Positions 1 through 6,748 of a stretch of DNA of 14,120 nucleotides are shown here, in pieces. The stretch comes from an uncultured Bacilli bacterium (GTDB taxonomy: Bacteria; Bacillota_I; Bacilli_A; RF39; UBA660), in contig CAKOXI010000026.1 of the NCBI GenBank assembly GCA_934130045.1, forward strand, positions 1-14,120. Reading direction: 5' to 3'. The position numbers were made by a program, and so were the translations under genes. A model generated the notes under the pieces. That model saw nothing but the letters and a program-made list of their open reading frames with translations, was not told where the DNA came from and made no database searches. Numbering within the stretch: the stretch's first letter is position 1; each line of letters opens with the position of its first letter.

Positions 1-2
1 GA

Positions 3-1235
3 ATATATGGATATCAATTTAGTATAGATAATGGTACAACTTGGTTACCAAGTGAACCACAAAAGAAGAATACATATGCATTTAATAATTTAGAGTCAGG
101 TGTTTCATATAATCTAACTGTTAAAGTTATAAATAATACATATTTAGGAGATGGAATAAATGAAAATAACTCCTTGGCCAGTGAAAGTATATATTACAAA
201 ATTTCAAATTTTAAAGTAAAAGATGTTGGTTTAGGAATTGCTTTAGGTATAAATGGCGACATATATACTTGGGGATATAATGGCCAAGGTCAAATTGGAA
301 ATGGTACAACTACAACGACATATTCTAATCCTAGCAGTGTTAATATTAATATTGATGTTGCCAAAATAGCTGGTGATTATCATAGAGTGATTCTTGATAC
401 AAATGGTGATTTATGGGTATGGGGAAATAATAGTAATGGACAATTAGGTAATAAAACAAAAAATAATGTTTTGATTCCTACAAAACTTGATTTATCTGTA
501 AAATTTAAAGATGTTTCTGCTGGTAGTTCATTTACAATTGCGCTTGATACAGATGGGTATTTATGGACATGGGGATATAATGATGGTGGACAACTAGGTG
601 ATGGTACTAGAACTGATAAATCATATCCAAAAAAAATATTGTCTGAGTTAAAGTTTAAAAAAATATTTGCTACTTCTCAAAAAAGTTTTGCTTTAACAGA
701 AGATGATATATTATATACTTTTGGAAGAACCCATATAAGTAATGGAGTAAGCGCTGTTAAACATACTCCATATGTGATGACTAATGGAATTAATTTTAAA
801 AAAATAGTTTCATATAATCACGTGTTAGCACTTGATACAGATGGTAATTTATATGCTTGGGGAACTAATTCAAAGGGTGAATTAGGTGATGGTACAACTA
901 ATTTTTCTTCATCTCCAATTCAAATAATGAGTGATAAAAAATTTATTGATGTTGCTGCCACTTATGACTCAAGTATGGCTTTAGATAACGAAGGAAATTT
1001 GTGGGTATGGGGATATAATTCATATGGGCAATTTGGAACTGGTTCAAAAAATCAAATTTCAATCCCAACAAAATTAAATACTACGATTAAAGTAAAATCT
1101 ATATATGGATCTAGTGGCACATTTTATATTATTGATAGTGATAATAATTTGTGGGGATGTGGTGATAATAGAAATGGGTTCCTTGGAAATGGTACAAATA
1201 CAGATTCATATGAATTTATTAAAATTACAGATTAG
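3..1235 (+). CDS. FN3-RCC1 repeat protein, 5' partial
   Basis: The frame is open from the first bases of the window, so the N-terminus (signal peptide, other domains) is missing. A TTG at 174 is not a believable start, because coding continues upstream with no ribosome binding site there. The first ~60 visible residues (SIDNGTTW, then NLESGVSYNLTVKV) look like the second half of a fibronectin type III domain. The rest is seven RCC1-type repeats of the pattern ALDTDGNLWxWGxNxxGQLGxGT, enough for a closed seven-bladed propeller. The protein ends right after blade seven (KITD) with no sortase motif or membrane anchor. FN3 plus RCC1 is typical of large secreted or surface proteins that bind proteins or glycans; the ligand cannot be read from the sequence. 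A strong terminator follows, separating it from sepF. Confidence 0.85.
   Translation: MYGYQFSIDNGTTWLPSEPQKKNTYAFNNLESGVSYNLTVKVINNTYLGDGINENNSLASESIYYKISNFKVKDVGLGIALGINGDIYTWGYNGQGQIGNGTTTTTYSNPSSVNINIDVAKIAGDYHRVILDTNGDLWVWGNNSNGQLGNKTKNNVLIPTKLDLSVKFKDVSAGSSFTIALDTDGYLWTWGYNDGGQLGDGTRTDKSYPKKILSELKFKKIFATSQKSFALTEDDILYTFGRTHISNGVSAVKHTPYVMTNGINFKKIVSYNHVLALDTDGNLYAWGTNSKGELGDGTTNFSSSPIQIMSDKKFIDVAATYDSSMALDNEGNLWVWGYNSYGQFGTGSKNQISIPTKLNTTIKVKSIYGSSGTFYIIDSDNNLWGCGDNRNGFLGNGTNTDSYEFIKITD
222..1208 (+). repeat. Seven RCC1 repeats, 150-nt period
   Basis: The codon for the Trp of the WG signature (or its equivalent) falls at 270, 420, 570, 720, 858, 1008 and 1158. The spacing is therefore 150 nt five times and 138 nt once (blade 4 to 5). 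Blade 4 is the degenerate one: Phe replaces Trp and the GQLG turn is lost. Blade 7 has Cys-Gly instead of Trp-Gly. The regular period suggests growth by tandem duplication. Confidence 0.85.
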
Positions 1236-1251
1236 TATTTTGTAATACTGG

Positions 1252-1283
1252 AAGTTTAAATGATTATTCATTTGAACTTTTTT
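1252..1283 (+). terminator. Rho-independent terminator after RCC1 gene
   Basis: A 12-bp stem (AAGTTTAAATGA with TCATTTGAACTT, one G-U pair) with the loop TTAT runs directly into a six-T tract. It lies 17 bp after the stop codon. Confidence 0.85.
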
Positions 1284-1323
1284 ATATATTTTAAAAAAAT
1301 ATATTTATTTATTATAAAATATG

Positions 1324-1332
1324 TGATAAAAT
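1324..1332 (+). promoter_or_regulatory. Extended -10 promoter for sepF
   Basis: TGATAAAAT is an extended -10 (TG-N-TAAAAT) of the same form as others in this window. No good -35 is visible (TTTATT at about 1304). Transcription would start near 1339, about 34 nt before the sepF ATG. A second TATAAT at 1352-1357 is too close to the SD (AGAGGAGG, 1358-1365) to be the better choice. Confidence 0.45.
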
Positions 1333-1372
1333 TATTTATAGTAAATGTATTTATAATAGAGGAGGAATTAAA

Positions 1373-1786
1373 ATGGGTTTTATAAAGAAATGGTTGTCTT
1401 CTGAAGATCAAAATGTTTTTGACTCTAATAGTGATAATAGTGAGTATTATATAATGAATGCGGAAGAAGCTTTAAAGGAAAATGATGGAAAGAGCAAAAT
1501 GATTTTACTTGAACCTCGTGCTTATTCTGAATCACAACAAATTGCTGATTATTTAAAATCAAGAAATACAGTTGTTGTTAATTTGAAAAGAGTTACTTCT
1601 GATCAAGCCAAAAGGATAGTTGATTTTTTAAGCGGAACTATTTATGCAATTGGCGGGGATTTACAAAAAATTGGTGGAGGGATATTTTTATGTACTCCAA
1701 ATAATATAGATATTCAAGGTAAAATTACAGATGAACGTGAAGGAAAAGATATTTACGATAATGATGATATAAATACTGAATGGTAA
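1373..1786 (+). CDS. sepF: Cell division protein SepF
   Basis: SepF polymerises on the inner face of the membrane and tethers FtsZ during septum formation. The 137-residue product has the family layout. It starts with a short amphipathic N-terminal helix (MGFIKKWLSS) for membrane binding, then an acidic Asn/Ser/Asp-rich linker to about residue 40. The folded core follows at about 41-120, with ILLEPRAYSESQQIADYL, the VVVNLKR strand and the glycine-rich YAIGGDLQKIGGGIFLCTP segment (91-109). A strong SD (AGAGGAGG, 1358-1365) lies 7 nt before ATG. It precedes divIVA and ileS as in many Firmicutes, but ylmG and ylmH, usually between sepF and divIVA, are missing. divIVA has its own promoter starting 3 bp past this stop codon. 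Confidence 0.95.
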   Translation: MGFIKKWLSSEDQNVFDSNSDNSEYYIMNAEEALKENDGKSKMILLEPRAYSESQQIADYLKSRNTVVVNLKRVTSDQAKRIVDFLSGTIYAIGGDLQKIGGGIFLCTPNNIDIQGKITDEREGKDIYDNDDINTEW

Positions 1787-1789
1787 TAG

Positions 1790-1817
1790 TTGACATTTTG
1801 TTTATTTGTGTTAAAAT
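1790..1817 (+). promoter_or_regulatory. Sigma-A promoter for divIVA
   Basis: A perfect TTGACA (1790-1795), a 16-nt spacer, and an extended -10, TG-T-TAAAAT (TG at 1809, hexamer 1812-1817). This is the best vegetative promoter in the window. Transcription would start near 1824, before the GGGGTGAT SD at 1838-1845. No terminator separates divIVA from the T-box leader downstream, so this promoter may also feed the antiporter-ileS genes. Confidence 0.8.
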
Positions 1818-1848
1818 AACTACTTGAAACATTTTATGGGGTGATTTT

Positions 1849-2349
1849 ATGGAAAAATTTAATCGCACTATGCGAGGATATGATCCAGATGAGGTAAAAA
1901 AATTTTTAGATCAAGTTATTCAAAAGGTTGAAGCAATGAATGAAGATAATAAGAAAAAGGAAGAAAAGATTAAATTACAGGAGAAAAAAATAATTGAACT
2001 TTCTTCTATCTATGAAGAAAATCAGAAATTGCGTCAACAAAATGAACAACTAAAACAAAAACTTGAACGTCATGAAAGAATGGAAGAAACTTTAAATAAA
2101 GCAATTATGATGGCTCAAAAAACATCTGATCAAATGAGATTATCTGCCCATAAAGAAAGCGAAACAATAATTGATGATGCTAAAAGAAATGCTAACAGAA
2201 TAGTTAATGAAGCACTGCTTAAAGCAGAAAAAACTGAATTGGAAGCAAATATGTTAGCAAGAAATGTTCGTGTATTTAAGAAAAAAATAAAAGATGTTAT
2301 TGAATCACAATTAGAAGTTGTAAATGATTTAGATAAAATAGAAATGTAA
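1849..2349 (+). CDS. divIVA: DivIVA-family polar/septal protein
   Basis: DivIVA binds negatively curved membrane at poles and septa and recruits partner proteins. The product has the family's N-terminal motif (FNRTMRGYDPDEVKKFLDQV, residues 4-23). A long Gln/Glu/Lys-rich coiled coil follows (about 28-80), then a second helical segment (about 85-160), typical of the tetramerising C-terminal part. At 166 residues it is of ordinary length. The N-terminus is short by about 9 residues: the usual LTPxDI stretch is absent, and an in-frame TGA at 1825-1827 with no upstream ATG shows this is real. Aligned to the B. subtilis protein, the membrane-inserting Phe17 corresponds to Met8 here, while the adjacent Arg is kept. 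The SD GGGGTGAT overlaps an out-of-frame ATG. Its place between sepF and ileS supports the call. Confidence 0.92.
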   Translation: MEKFNRTMRGYDPDEVKKFLDQVIQKVEAMNEDNKKKEEKIKLQEKKIIELSSIYEENQKLRQQNEQLKQKLERHERMEETLNKAIMMAQKTSDQMRLSAHKESETIIDDAKRNANRIVNEALLKAEKTELEANMLARNVRVFKKKIKDVIESQLEVVNDLDKIEM

Positions 2350-2354
2350 AACAG

Positions 2355-2557
2355 TTGATAGAAACGTTATATTAATGATTTTAAAGAGAGTTAATGTTAG
2401 GTGTGAATTAATATTGAGTTAATATAAGAATCATTCTTGATGTGTTTTTTTGAAATATAGTAGAAAAAAACGGTAACGCGTTATAGTTATAAGTGCAAAT
2501 TCTTGAATTAAGGTGGTACCGCGGATTTTATTCGTCCTTAAATTTAGGAATTTTTTT
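2355..2557 (+). promoter_or_regulatory. T-box leader, isoleucine-specific
   Basis: This tRNA-sensing leader controls the antiporter-ileS transcript. The T-box core AAGGTGGTACCGCGG is at 2510-2524. Its TGGT bulge (2514-2517) would pair with the 3' end of uncharged tRNA carrying A73, as tRNA-Ile does. Stem I can be drawn with a base of 2369-2375 with 2437-2443, the AGAGAG kink-turn element at 2385-2390, and an upper stem (2391-2399 with 2409-2417) presenting a GGTG loop. The specifier ATC (Ile) is at 2430-2432, in the context GAATCATT. A terminator/antiterminator switch closes the leader. A weak extended -10 (TG-A-TAGAAA, 2356-2364) could start it; otherwise it is read through from divIVA. ATC plus ileS downstream fixes the specificity as isoleucine. 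Confidence 0.9.
2497..2557 (+). terminator. T-box-controlled terminator
   Basis: The 5' arm at 2497-2513 pairs with the 3' arm at 2536-2553 (CCTTAAATTTAGGAATTT) with a few bulges and a G-U pair, followed by seven Ts (2551-2557). The T-box sequence lies on the 5' side and in the loop, so forming the antiterminator with uncharged tRNA would prevent this hairpin. Confidence 0.8.
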
Positions 2558-2577
2558 GTTTTAAGGAGGTTAAAATT

Positions 2578-3540
2578 ATGTTTTTACAAATTATATTACT
2601 TATAGTTGGTTTTGTAATTTTAATTAAGGGAGCAGATGTTTTTGTAGATGGTGCTGCTTCTTTAGCGCAAAATTTTAAATTATCAAAAATGCTTATTGGT
2701 CTTACAATTGTTGCTTTTGGTACTAGTGCACCAGAATTTGCGGTCTCGGTTAAGTCGATTATTTCTAATAATGCTGATATGGTACTAGGAAATGTTATTG
2801 GAAGCAATATTTTAAATATTCTTTTAATTATTGGCATTTGTGCTTTAATTAAACCTGTAATAGTTAAAAATAATACCATTAAAAAAGAAATTCCTATTGT
2901 AATTTTAATGAGTACATTATTATTTTTCTTAATGAAGGATAATTTATTTGATAGTAGTATATCAAATATTGTAACTAGAAATGATGGATTTGTAATTTTA
3001 CTTTTCTTCACAGTTTTTATTTATTATTTAATTTCTATTGTAAGAAATAAAAAGGATGAAGATGCTGATTCTTTAGCAAAATTCAATATTCCAAAATCTA
3101 TAATTTTTACAATTTTAGGAATTGTTGCAATAATTGTAGGTAGTAATCTAGTTGTAGATAGTGCAAGTACTATTGCAACTATACTAGGTGTTAGTCAAAA
3201 AATGATTGCGCTTACTATAGTAGCTTTTGGAACGTCTCTACCAGAACTTGTTACTTCTATTGTTTCTATAAAAAAAGACGAACAAGAAATAATGGTTGGA
3301 AATATAGTTGGTAGTAATATTTTTAATATAGGTATAGTATTAGGCCTTCCAGTTGCTTTATTTGGTGGTATTGATGCGGTTGGATTTAATAATATTGATT
3401 TAATTATGTTATTGTTATCAGCTGTTTTACTATTTATGTTGTCATTTAAAAAACATAAAATAGGTAAAGTTGGTGGAATATTAATGTTAGTTTTATTTAT
3501 AATTTATTATACATTTGTAATAGTAGGAGGAAATATATGA
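2578..3540 (+). CDS. Na+/Ca2+ exchanger (CaCA family, YrbG-like)
   Basis: This is an integral membrane cation antiporter that exports Ca2+ or another cation in exchange for Na+ or H+. The 320-residue product has the two inverted alpha-repeats that form the ion site. GTSAPE (48-53) with GNVIGSNILN (71-80) is the first; GTSLPE (218-223) with GNIVGSNIFN (241-250) is the second. About ten hydrophobic segments and a charged central loop (about 156-170) fit the YrbG-like bacterial subgroup. The SD AAGGAGG is at 2563-2569. The gene stands between an isoleucine T-box and ileS, and its TGA overlaps the ileS ATG (ATGA, 3537-3540), so the two are cotranscribed and probably translationally coupled. The substrate ion cannot be decided from sequence, and a link to isoleucine is not obvious. 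Confidence 0.9.
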   Translation: MFLQIILLIVGFVILIKGADVFVDGAASLAQNFKLSKMLIGLTIVAFGTSAPEFAVSVKSIISNNADMVLGNVIGSNILNILLIIGICALIKPVIVKNNTIKKEIPIVILMSTLLFFLMKDNLFDSSISNIVTRNDGFVILLFFTVFIYYLISIVRNKKDEDADSLAKFNIPKSIIFTILGIVAIIVGSNLVVDSASTIATILGVSQKMIALTIVAFGTSLPELVTSIVSIKKDEQEIMVGNIVGSNIFNIGIVLGLPVALFGGIDAVGFNNIDLIMLLLSAVLLFMLSFKKHKIGKVGGILMLVLFIIYYTFVIVGGNI

Positions 3541-6500
3541 AATTTGAAAAATTAAAAGCAGGAAATGTATCTGATGTTGAAAGACAAATTCGTGAAGAAT
3601 GGGGTGGTTGTGAAAACATTTTAAAGAAAACAATTGATAATAGATCTGATAAGAATATGTTTGTATTTTATGATGGACCAATTTATGCGAATGCAAAACC
3701 TGGTTTGCATCATGTTTTTGCAAAAACTATTAAAGATGCAGTTTGTAAATATAAAACAATGCAAGGATATAAAGTTTTAAGAAAAATTGGTCTTGATACT
3801 CATGGATTACCAATTGAGGTTAATGTTGAAAAAAAGTTGGGATTTAAAAATAAATCTGATATTGAAAAATTTGGAATTGAAAATTTCTGTAAGGAATGTA
3901 ATAAAGAAACTGATTCTAATATAGATGAGGTAAAAAAAGTTACAGAAATGATGGGACAATTTATTGATATTACTAATCCATATATAACATGTACTAATGA
4001 TTATATTGAGTCAGAATGGTGGTTAATTAAAAATATATTTGATAAAGGTTTAATTTATCATGGTAATAAAGTTTTACCATATTGTCCAAGATGTGGAACT
4101 GAATTATCACAAAATGAAGTATCGCAAGGATATCAACAAGATTCAGTTAATACTGTAATTGTGCCATTAAAATTAGTTGATGAAGATGCATATTTATTAG
4201 TTTGGACAACAACACCATGGACTCTTATAGATAATGTTGCAACTTGTGTAAATCCAGATTATGACTATATTAAAGCATCATCTAAAGGAAATAATTTTAT
4301 AGTATGTAAAAACTTAGCTGATAAGGTTTTAGGCGAAGATTATTTAGTTTTAGAAACATATAAAGGTAAAGATTTAGTTGGAAAAAGATATGAACAATTA
4401 ATGCCTTTTGCTAAAGTTGAAGGTAAAGCATTTTGTGTTTTAGCTGACAATTATGTTACTGCTTTAGATGGTACTGGTATAGTTCATATTGCGCCTTCTT
4501 ATGGAGAAGATGATTCAAGAGTTGCTAAAATAAATGGTGTAAGTTCTTCAAAAAGTGTAAATAAAGATGGTCTTTATATGGTTGGCCCTTGGAAGGATAG
4601 AATTGTAACTGATCCAGAACTTGAACTTGATATTATTAAATATTTAAAAGAAAATGATAAGTTATTTAAAAAACAAAAAATAACTCATGATTACCCACAT
4701 TGTTGGAGATGTAAAAAACCACTTATTTATTATGCTAAACCAGCTTGGTATATTGAAACAACAAAATTAAAAGAAAAAATAATTGAGTGCAATAAAAGTG
4801 TTAATTGGTATCCTTCTTATGTAGGTGAGAAAAGATTTAATAATTGGCTAGAAGGAATGGTTGACTGGGGAATTTCAAGAAATAGATATTGGGGTTGTCC
4901 TATGCCAATTTGGACTTGTGAATGTGGTCATATTGAATGTATTGGATCGCTTGACGAATTACAAAAAAAAGTTGTAGGAGATGTTGATGTTAGAAAAATT
5001 GAACTTCATAGACCTTATGTAGATAATATTCATATTGAATGTCCTAAGTGTCACAAATCAATGAATAGGGTAACTGATGTTATGGATGTATGGTTTGATA
5101 GTGGAGCTATGCCATATGCTCAATTTCATTATCCATTTGAAAATAAAGAACTTTTTGAAAGTCAATTTCCAGGTGATTTTATAGCTGAAGGTGTAGATCA
5201 AACAAGAGGTTGGTTTAATTCTCTTTTATGTATTTCTACATTAGTTTCAGGTGTTTCAAGTTATAAAAATGTTGTTGTAAATGATATGATGCTTGATGCT
5301 AATGGAAAGAAAATGTCTAAATCAGTTGGAAATATTATAAATCCAGTTGATATTATGACTGAGTATGGGGCAGATCCAGTTAGATATTATATGCTATATG
5401 CATCACCTGTTTGGACACCACTTAGATTTGATATGGTCGGTTTAAAAGAAATCTATTCAAAATTTTATGCAACACTTAAAAATGCTTATTCATTTTTTGA
5501 GATGTATGCTAATGCTGATAATATCGATCCAAGAGAATATAATATTGATGTTGAAAACAGAGAATTAATTGATAAATGGTTACTTTCTAAATTAAATAAA
5601 CTTGTACGTGATGTAACTAATGCATATGAAGCTTATGATTTAAATAAAGTTGTAAAATTAATTGTGCCATTTTTAAATGATGATTTATCAAATTGGTATA
5701 TTAGATCAAATAGAAGAAGATTCTGGGATTCTGAGTTATCTTTAAGCAAAAAAGCAGTATATCAAACAACATATGAAGTATTAGTTACACTATCTAAATT
5801 AGTAGCTCCTATTACTCCTTATATATCAGAAGAAATATATACTAAATTAACATCTTTAGAAAGTGTTCATTTAGCTGATTTCCCTAAATGTAATGAAGAA
5901 CTAATAAATGAAGAAGTAGAACAAAAAATGGATTTAGTTCGTGATATATGTAGTTTAGGTCGTGATGCTAGAGAAACTGTTAATATTAAAGTTCGTCAAC
6001 CAATTAAAGAAGTTATTTTGTCTTCATCAGTTAAAGATATTATTGGTAATTTAGATTCAATTGTTAAAGAAGAATTAAATGTAAAAAATATAGTTTACAA
6101 AACTGATATGACAGAATATTTGAATTATTCATTAAAACCTAACTTTAAAGTACTTGGTAAGGAATTAGGACCTAAAATAAAATTATTACAAGAAGAATTG
6201 AAAAAATTATCTAGTAATGATGCTTACAGGGTAACTTATGACTCCATAGTAATTAAATTAGATGGTGAAGATTTTACTTTAAATAGTGATAATACAATTG
6301 TATCAATTGATGTTTTAGATGGATATGTTGCTAGTAATGATTCAAAAACATGCGTTGTTTTAAATACAGAATTAACTGAAGATTTAATTTTGGAAGGTCT
6401 TGCTCGTGAAGTAGTAAGAAAGGTACAAAGTTTAAGAAAAGATTTGGATTTAAACATTGTTGATAAAATTAAGGTTTATTATAATGGACCAGAACAATTA

Positions 6501-6635
6501 GATAAATCAATAAATAACTATATGGATTATATAAAAAATGAAACTTTGGCTATTTCAATTTCAAAAGATTCTAATTTAGAATTAGATTCAGAATTAAATG
6601 ATATAAAAGCTTCCTTGGTAATTGAAAAATTATAA
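3537..6635 (+). CDS. ileS: Isoleucyl-tRNA synthetase, type 2 with GXHH motif
   Basis: It charges tRNA-Ile with isoleucine in the cytosol. At 1032 residues it matches the longer type 2 (eukaryote-like) IleRS rather than the ~920-residue type 1. Visible elements are YDGPIYANAKPG leading into the active site, GWDTHGLP-like GLDTHGLPIE (85-94), CPRCGTELS (183-191), the editing-domain TTTPWTL (224-230) and GTGIVHIAPSYGEDD, DQTRGWF (554-560) and KMSKS (592-596). The helical tRNA-binding and C-terminal domains are complete. The usual HIGH signature is replaced by GLHH (56-59), so the first His is Gly: the GXHH variant known in some type 2 enzymes. SD AGGAGG at 3525-3530, start overlapping the upstream stop. 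The T-box upstream should raise expression when tRNA-Ile is uncharged. Confidence 0.97.
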   Translation: MKFEKLKAGNVSDVERQIREEWGGCENILKKTIDNRSDKNMFVFYDGPIYANAKPGLHHVFAKTIKDAVCKYKTMQGYKVLRKIGLDTHGLPIEVNVEKKLGFKNKSDIEKFGIENFCKECNKETDSNIDEVKKVTEMMGQFIDITNPYITCTNDYIESEWWLIKNIFDKGLIYHGNKVLPYCPRCGTELSQNEVSQGYQQDSVNTVIVPLKLVDEDAYLLVWTTTPWTLIDNVATCVNPDYDYIKASSKGNNFIVCKNLADKVLGEDYLVLETYKGKDLVGKRYEQLMPFAKVEGKAFCVLADNYVTALDGTGIVHIAPSYGEDDSRVAKINGVSSSKSVNKDGLYMVGPWKDRIVTDPELELDIIKYLKENDKLFKKQKITHDYPHCWRCKKPLIYYAKPAWYIETTKLKEKIIECNKSVNWYPSYVGEKRFNNWLEGMVDWGISRNRYWGCPMPIWTCECGHIECIGSLDELQKKVVGDVDVRKIELHRPYVDNIHIECPKCHKSMNRVTDVMDVWFDSGAMPYAQFHYPFENKELFESQFPGDFIAEGVDQTRGWFNSLLCISTLVSGVSSYKNVVVNDMMLDANGKKMSKSVGNIINPVDIMTEYGADPVRYYMLYASPVWTPLRFDMVGLKEIYSKFYATLKNAYSFFEMYANADNIDPREYNIDVENRELIDKWLLSKLNKLVRDVTNAYEAYDLNKVVKLIVPFLNDDLSNWYIRSNRRRFWDSELSLSKKAVYQTTYEVLVTLSKLVAPITPYISEEIYTKLTSLESVHLADFPKCNEELINEEVEQKMDLVRDICSLGRDARETVNIKVRQPIKEVILSSSVKDIIGNLDSIVKEELNVKNIVYKTDMTEYLNYSLKPNFKVLGKELGPKIKLLQEELKKLSSNDAYRVTYDSIVIKLDGEDFTLNSDNTIVSIDVLDGYVASNDSKTCVVLNTELTEDLILEGLAREVVRKVQSLRKDLDLNIVDKIKVYYNGPEQLDKSINNYMDYIKNETLAISISKDSNLELDSELNDIKASLVIEKL

Positions 6636-6667
6636 GAATTTTAAATTTTTTTAGAATTCTTTTTTTT
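6634..6667 (+). terminator. Terminator after ileS (copy 1 of repeat)
   Basis: AAGAATTTT (6634-6642) pairs with AGAATTCTT (6653-6661) with one G-U pair, followed by a run of Ts to 6667. The stem begins inside the ileS TAA stop. The first 33 bases are identical to the terminator after the next gene. Confidence 0.75.
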
Positions 6668-6688
6668 GTTTATTTTTATTTATATGAC

Positions 6689-6716
6689 TTGACTAAAAAA
6701 TATAATATGATAGAAT
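6689..6716 (+). promoter_or_regulatory. Promoter of HA-repeat gene
   Basis: TTGACT (6689-6694), a 16-nt spacer, and TAGAAT (6711-6716) preceded by TG-A, so an extended -10. Transcription would start near 6723. The TTG of the -35 is in frame with the gene, but it lies upstream of transcription and so cannot be the start codon. Confidence 0.7.
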
Positions 6717-6748
6717 ATAAAACAAAAAAGTTAAAAAGTGGTGATATT

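Noticed and set aside
174..176. TTG as start of the RCC1 protein
   Set aside because: The frame is open upstream to the window edge and encodes FN3-like sequence; no SD precedes the TTG.
2544..3011. 155-codon open frame on the minus strand, opposite the T-box end and antiporter
   Set aside because: It runs antisense to a clear CaCA antiporter with intact motifs and across the T-box terminator; no SD and no family resemblance. Low G+C leaves such antisense frames open by chance.
3493..3723. 76-codon minus-strand open frame across the antiporter/ileS junction
   Set aside because: Antisense to conserved ileS sequence, with low-complexity His/Tyr/Ile-rich translation and no SD.
6236..6457. 73-codon minus-strand open frame within ileS
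   Set aside because: Antisense shadow of the ileS C-terminal region; no independent support.
6689..6691. TTG as start of the HA-repeat gene
   Set aside because: It is part of the -35 TTGACT, upstream of transcription; ATG at 6749 has a GGTGAT SD.
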